From: Hormiphora californensis
Lineage: Eukaryota > Ctenophora > Tentaculata > Cydippida > Pleurobrachiidae
Assembly (NCBI GenBank): GCA_020137815.1
Contig: CM035361.1
Span: 4,542,553-4,606,552, forward strand
Length of the DNA stretch: 64,000 bases
Direction of reading: 5' to 3'
This document shows positions 63,387 through 64,000 of the stretch, piece after piece. The position numbers and the translations under genes were made by a program. The notes under the pieces are model-generated. The model did no database searches. It had not been told where the DNA came from and worked only from the letters and a program-made list of their open reading frames with translations. The number at the start of each line of letters is the position of its first letter. The stretch's first letter is position 1.

Positions 63387-64000
63387 GGATCACGTATCCA
63401 ACCAGACTAAAGCGGGGGATAGACCGAATCGTCCTCCCCTAATAGTGTTTCGTATCACGTATCGGCTGTAGTGAGACCGAATAACCCTCCCCTAATTATA
63501 GTGATTCGTGTCACGTATCCAACTAGACCATAGGCAATAGAGAGAGACCGAGATAGAGAGCGAGTACGAGTGAGAACTGAGAGTGTGAAAAATCAGAATC
63601 GCGGTATGGTATCACGTACCATGGTATCCTCTAATGAAAAGCGGTTACCAATTGACAATGAGACCTCATCGGTCCCGATACGTGATTCTCTACCGCTATG
63701 TATTCTCCATTAGTCTTTCCGTATCGATCCACGATTCAGTACAGGTAGTCAGTAACTACTGAGAGTGTTGGTCTAATGAGGTAGGGTAGATCTATTGATT
63801 GAGCGTGTAGCACAATCACAGGTGAACCACTCAACCACTTGGTTCACCTATCATAGTATTATGTGTGATTCCGCTCTACTGAATTGTGTACATAAAGACT
63901 ATTGGCGAATAACGGTAGAAAATCAGTAATCACGTATTGGCACCGATTAGGTCAAATTATAGGTAACCGCCTTTCATTTAATTAATTAGAGGATATCATG

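Larger units (their letters stand above)
62514..64000. other. Upstream intergenic DNA
   Basis: Contains a CT-rich block (62762-62968), half pogo-like ends (63047-63212), a 13-bp minisatellite and a cluster of CACGTA-core words. No coding exon is convincing; long Ser/Leu frames over the CT block are artefacts. Confidence 0.5.

Overview
The window is animal nuclear DNA. Its genes are split into many short exons with GT-AG introns in matched phases, and the introns are full of CT tracts, (AC)n, minisatellites and palindromic transposons. The gene content (eIF5, an FHA-domain centrosomal-type protein, a multi-EF-hand protein, a secreted sushi-containing repeat protein) fits an invertebrate. A sponge or another early-branching marine animal is possible, but this is a weak inference and I cannot name the species. 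No bacterial operon, tRNA, rRNA or CRISPR array is visible.

Layout. (1) 1479-16787, minus strand: a 19-exon gene for a 773-residue protein with two EF-hand pairs and repeated S/T-H-x-x-x-G motifs, perhaps an axonemal microtubule protein. Its first intron is almost filled by a 4.6-kb palindromic element. (2) 16788-18028: a shared, partly CpG-rich divergent promoter region. (3) 18263-25623, plus strand: translation initiation factor eIF5, 11 coding exons, preceded by a probable 5'UTR exon with an overlapping uORF. (4) 25970-27875: an intergenic 1.9-kb palindrome. (5) 28208-57056, plus strand: a 29-kb gene of about 30 exons for a roughly 2020-residue CEP170-like protein. It has an N-terminal FHA domain, a calponin-homology-like domain, a His-rich exon and a 39-copy decapeptide array. 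(6) 57878-62513, minus strand: a secreted protein with three related modules and one sushi (CCP) domain, converging on gene 5. (7) 62514-64000: upstream intergenic DNA with a cluster of CACGTA-core sites.

The mobile DNA is as informative as the genes. I see: a hAT-like MITE family (11 copies, several with exact 8-bp target duplications), each full copy carrying two CCAAT boxes and a GTCACGTGAC palindrome; a tiny 30-60 bp SINE-like element with 7-14 bp duplications; pogo-like TA-flanked mini-elements; and seven long inverted-repeat elements of 1.1-4.6 kb with TTAA, TA or 4-bp target duplications. None has a recognisable transposase. Several share a common 'grammar' of short conserved words although their ends differ.

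Two cross-cutting observations. Three conserved exons in three different genes each carry one apparent extra nucleotide, which suggests residual assembly indels. Exon-intron boundaries have been tandemly duplicated at least four times, leaving decoy splice sites.
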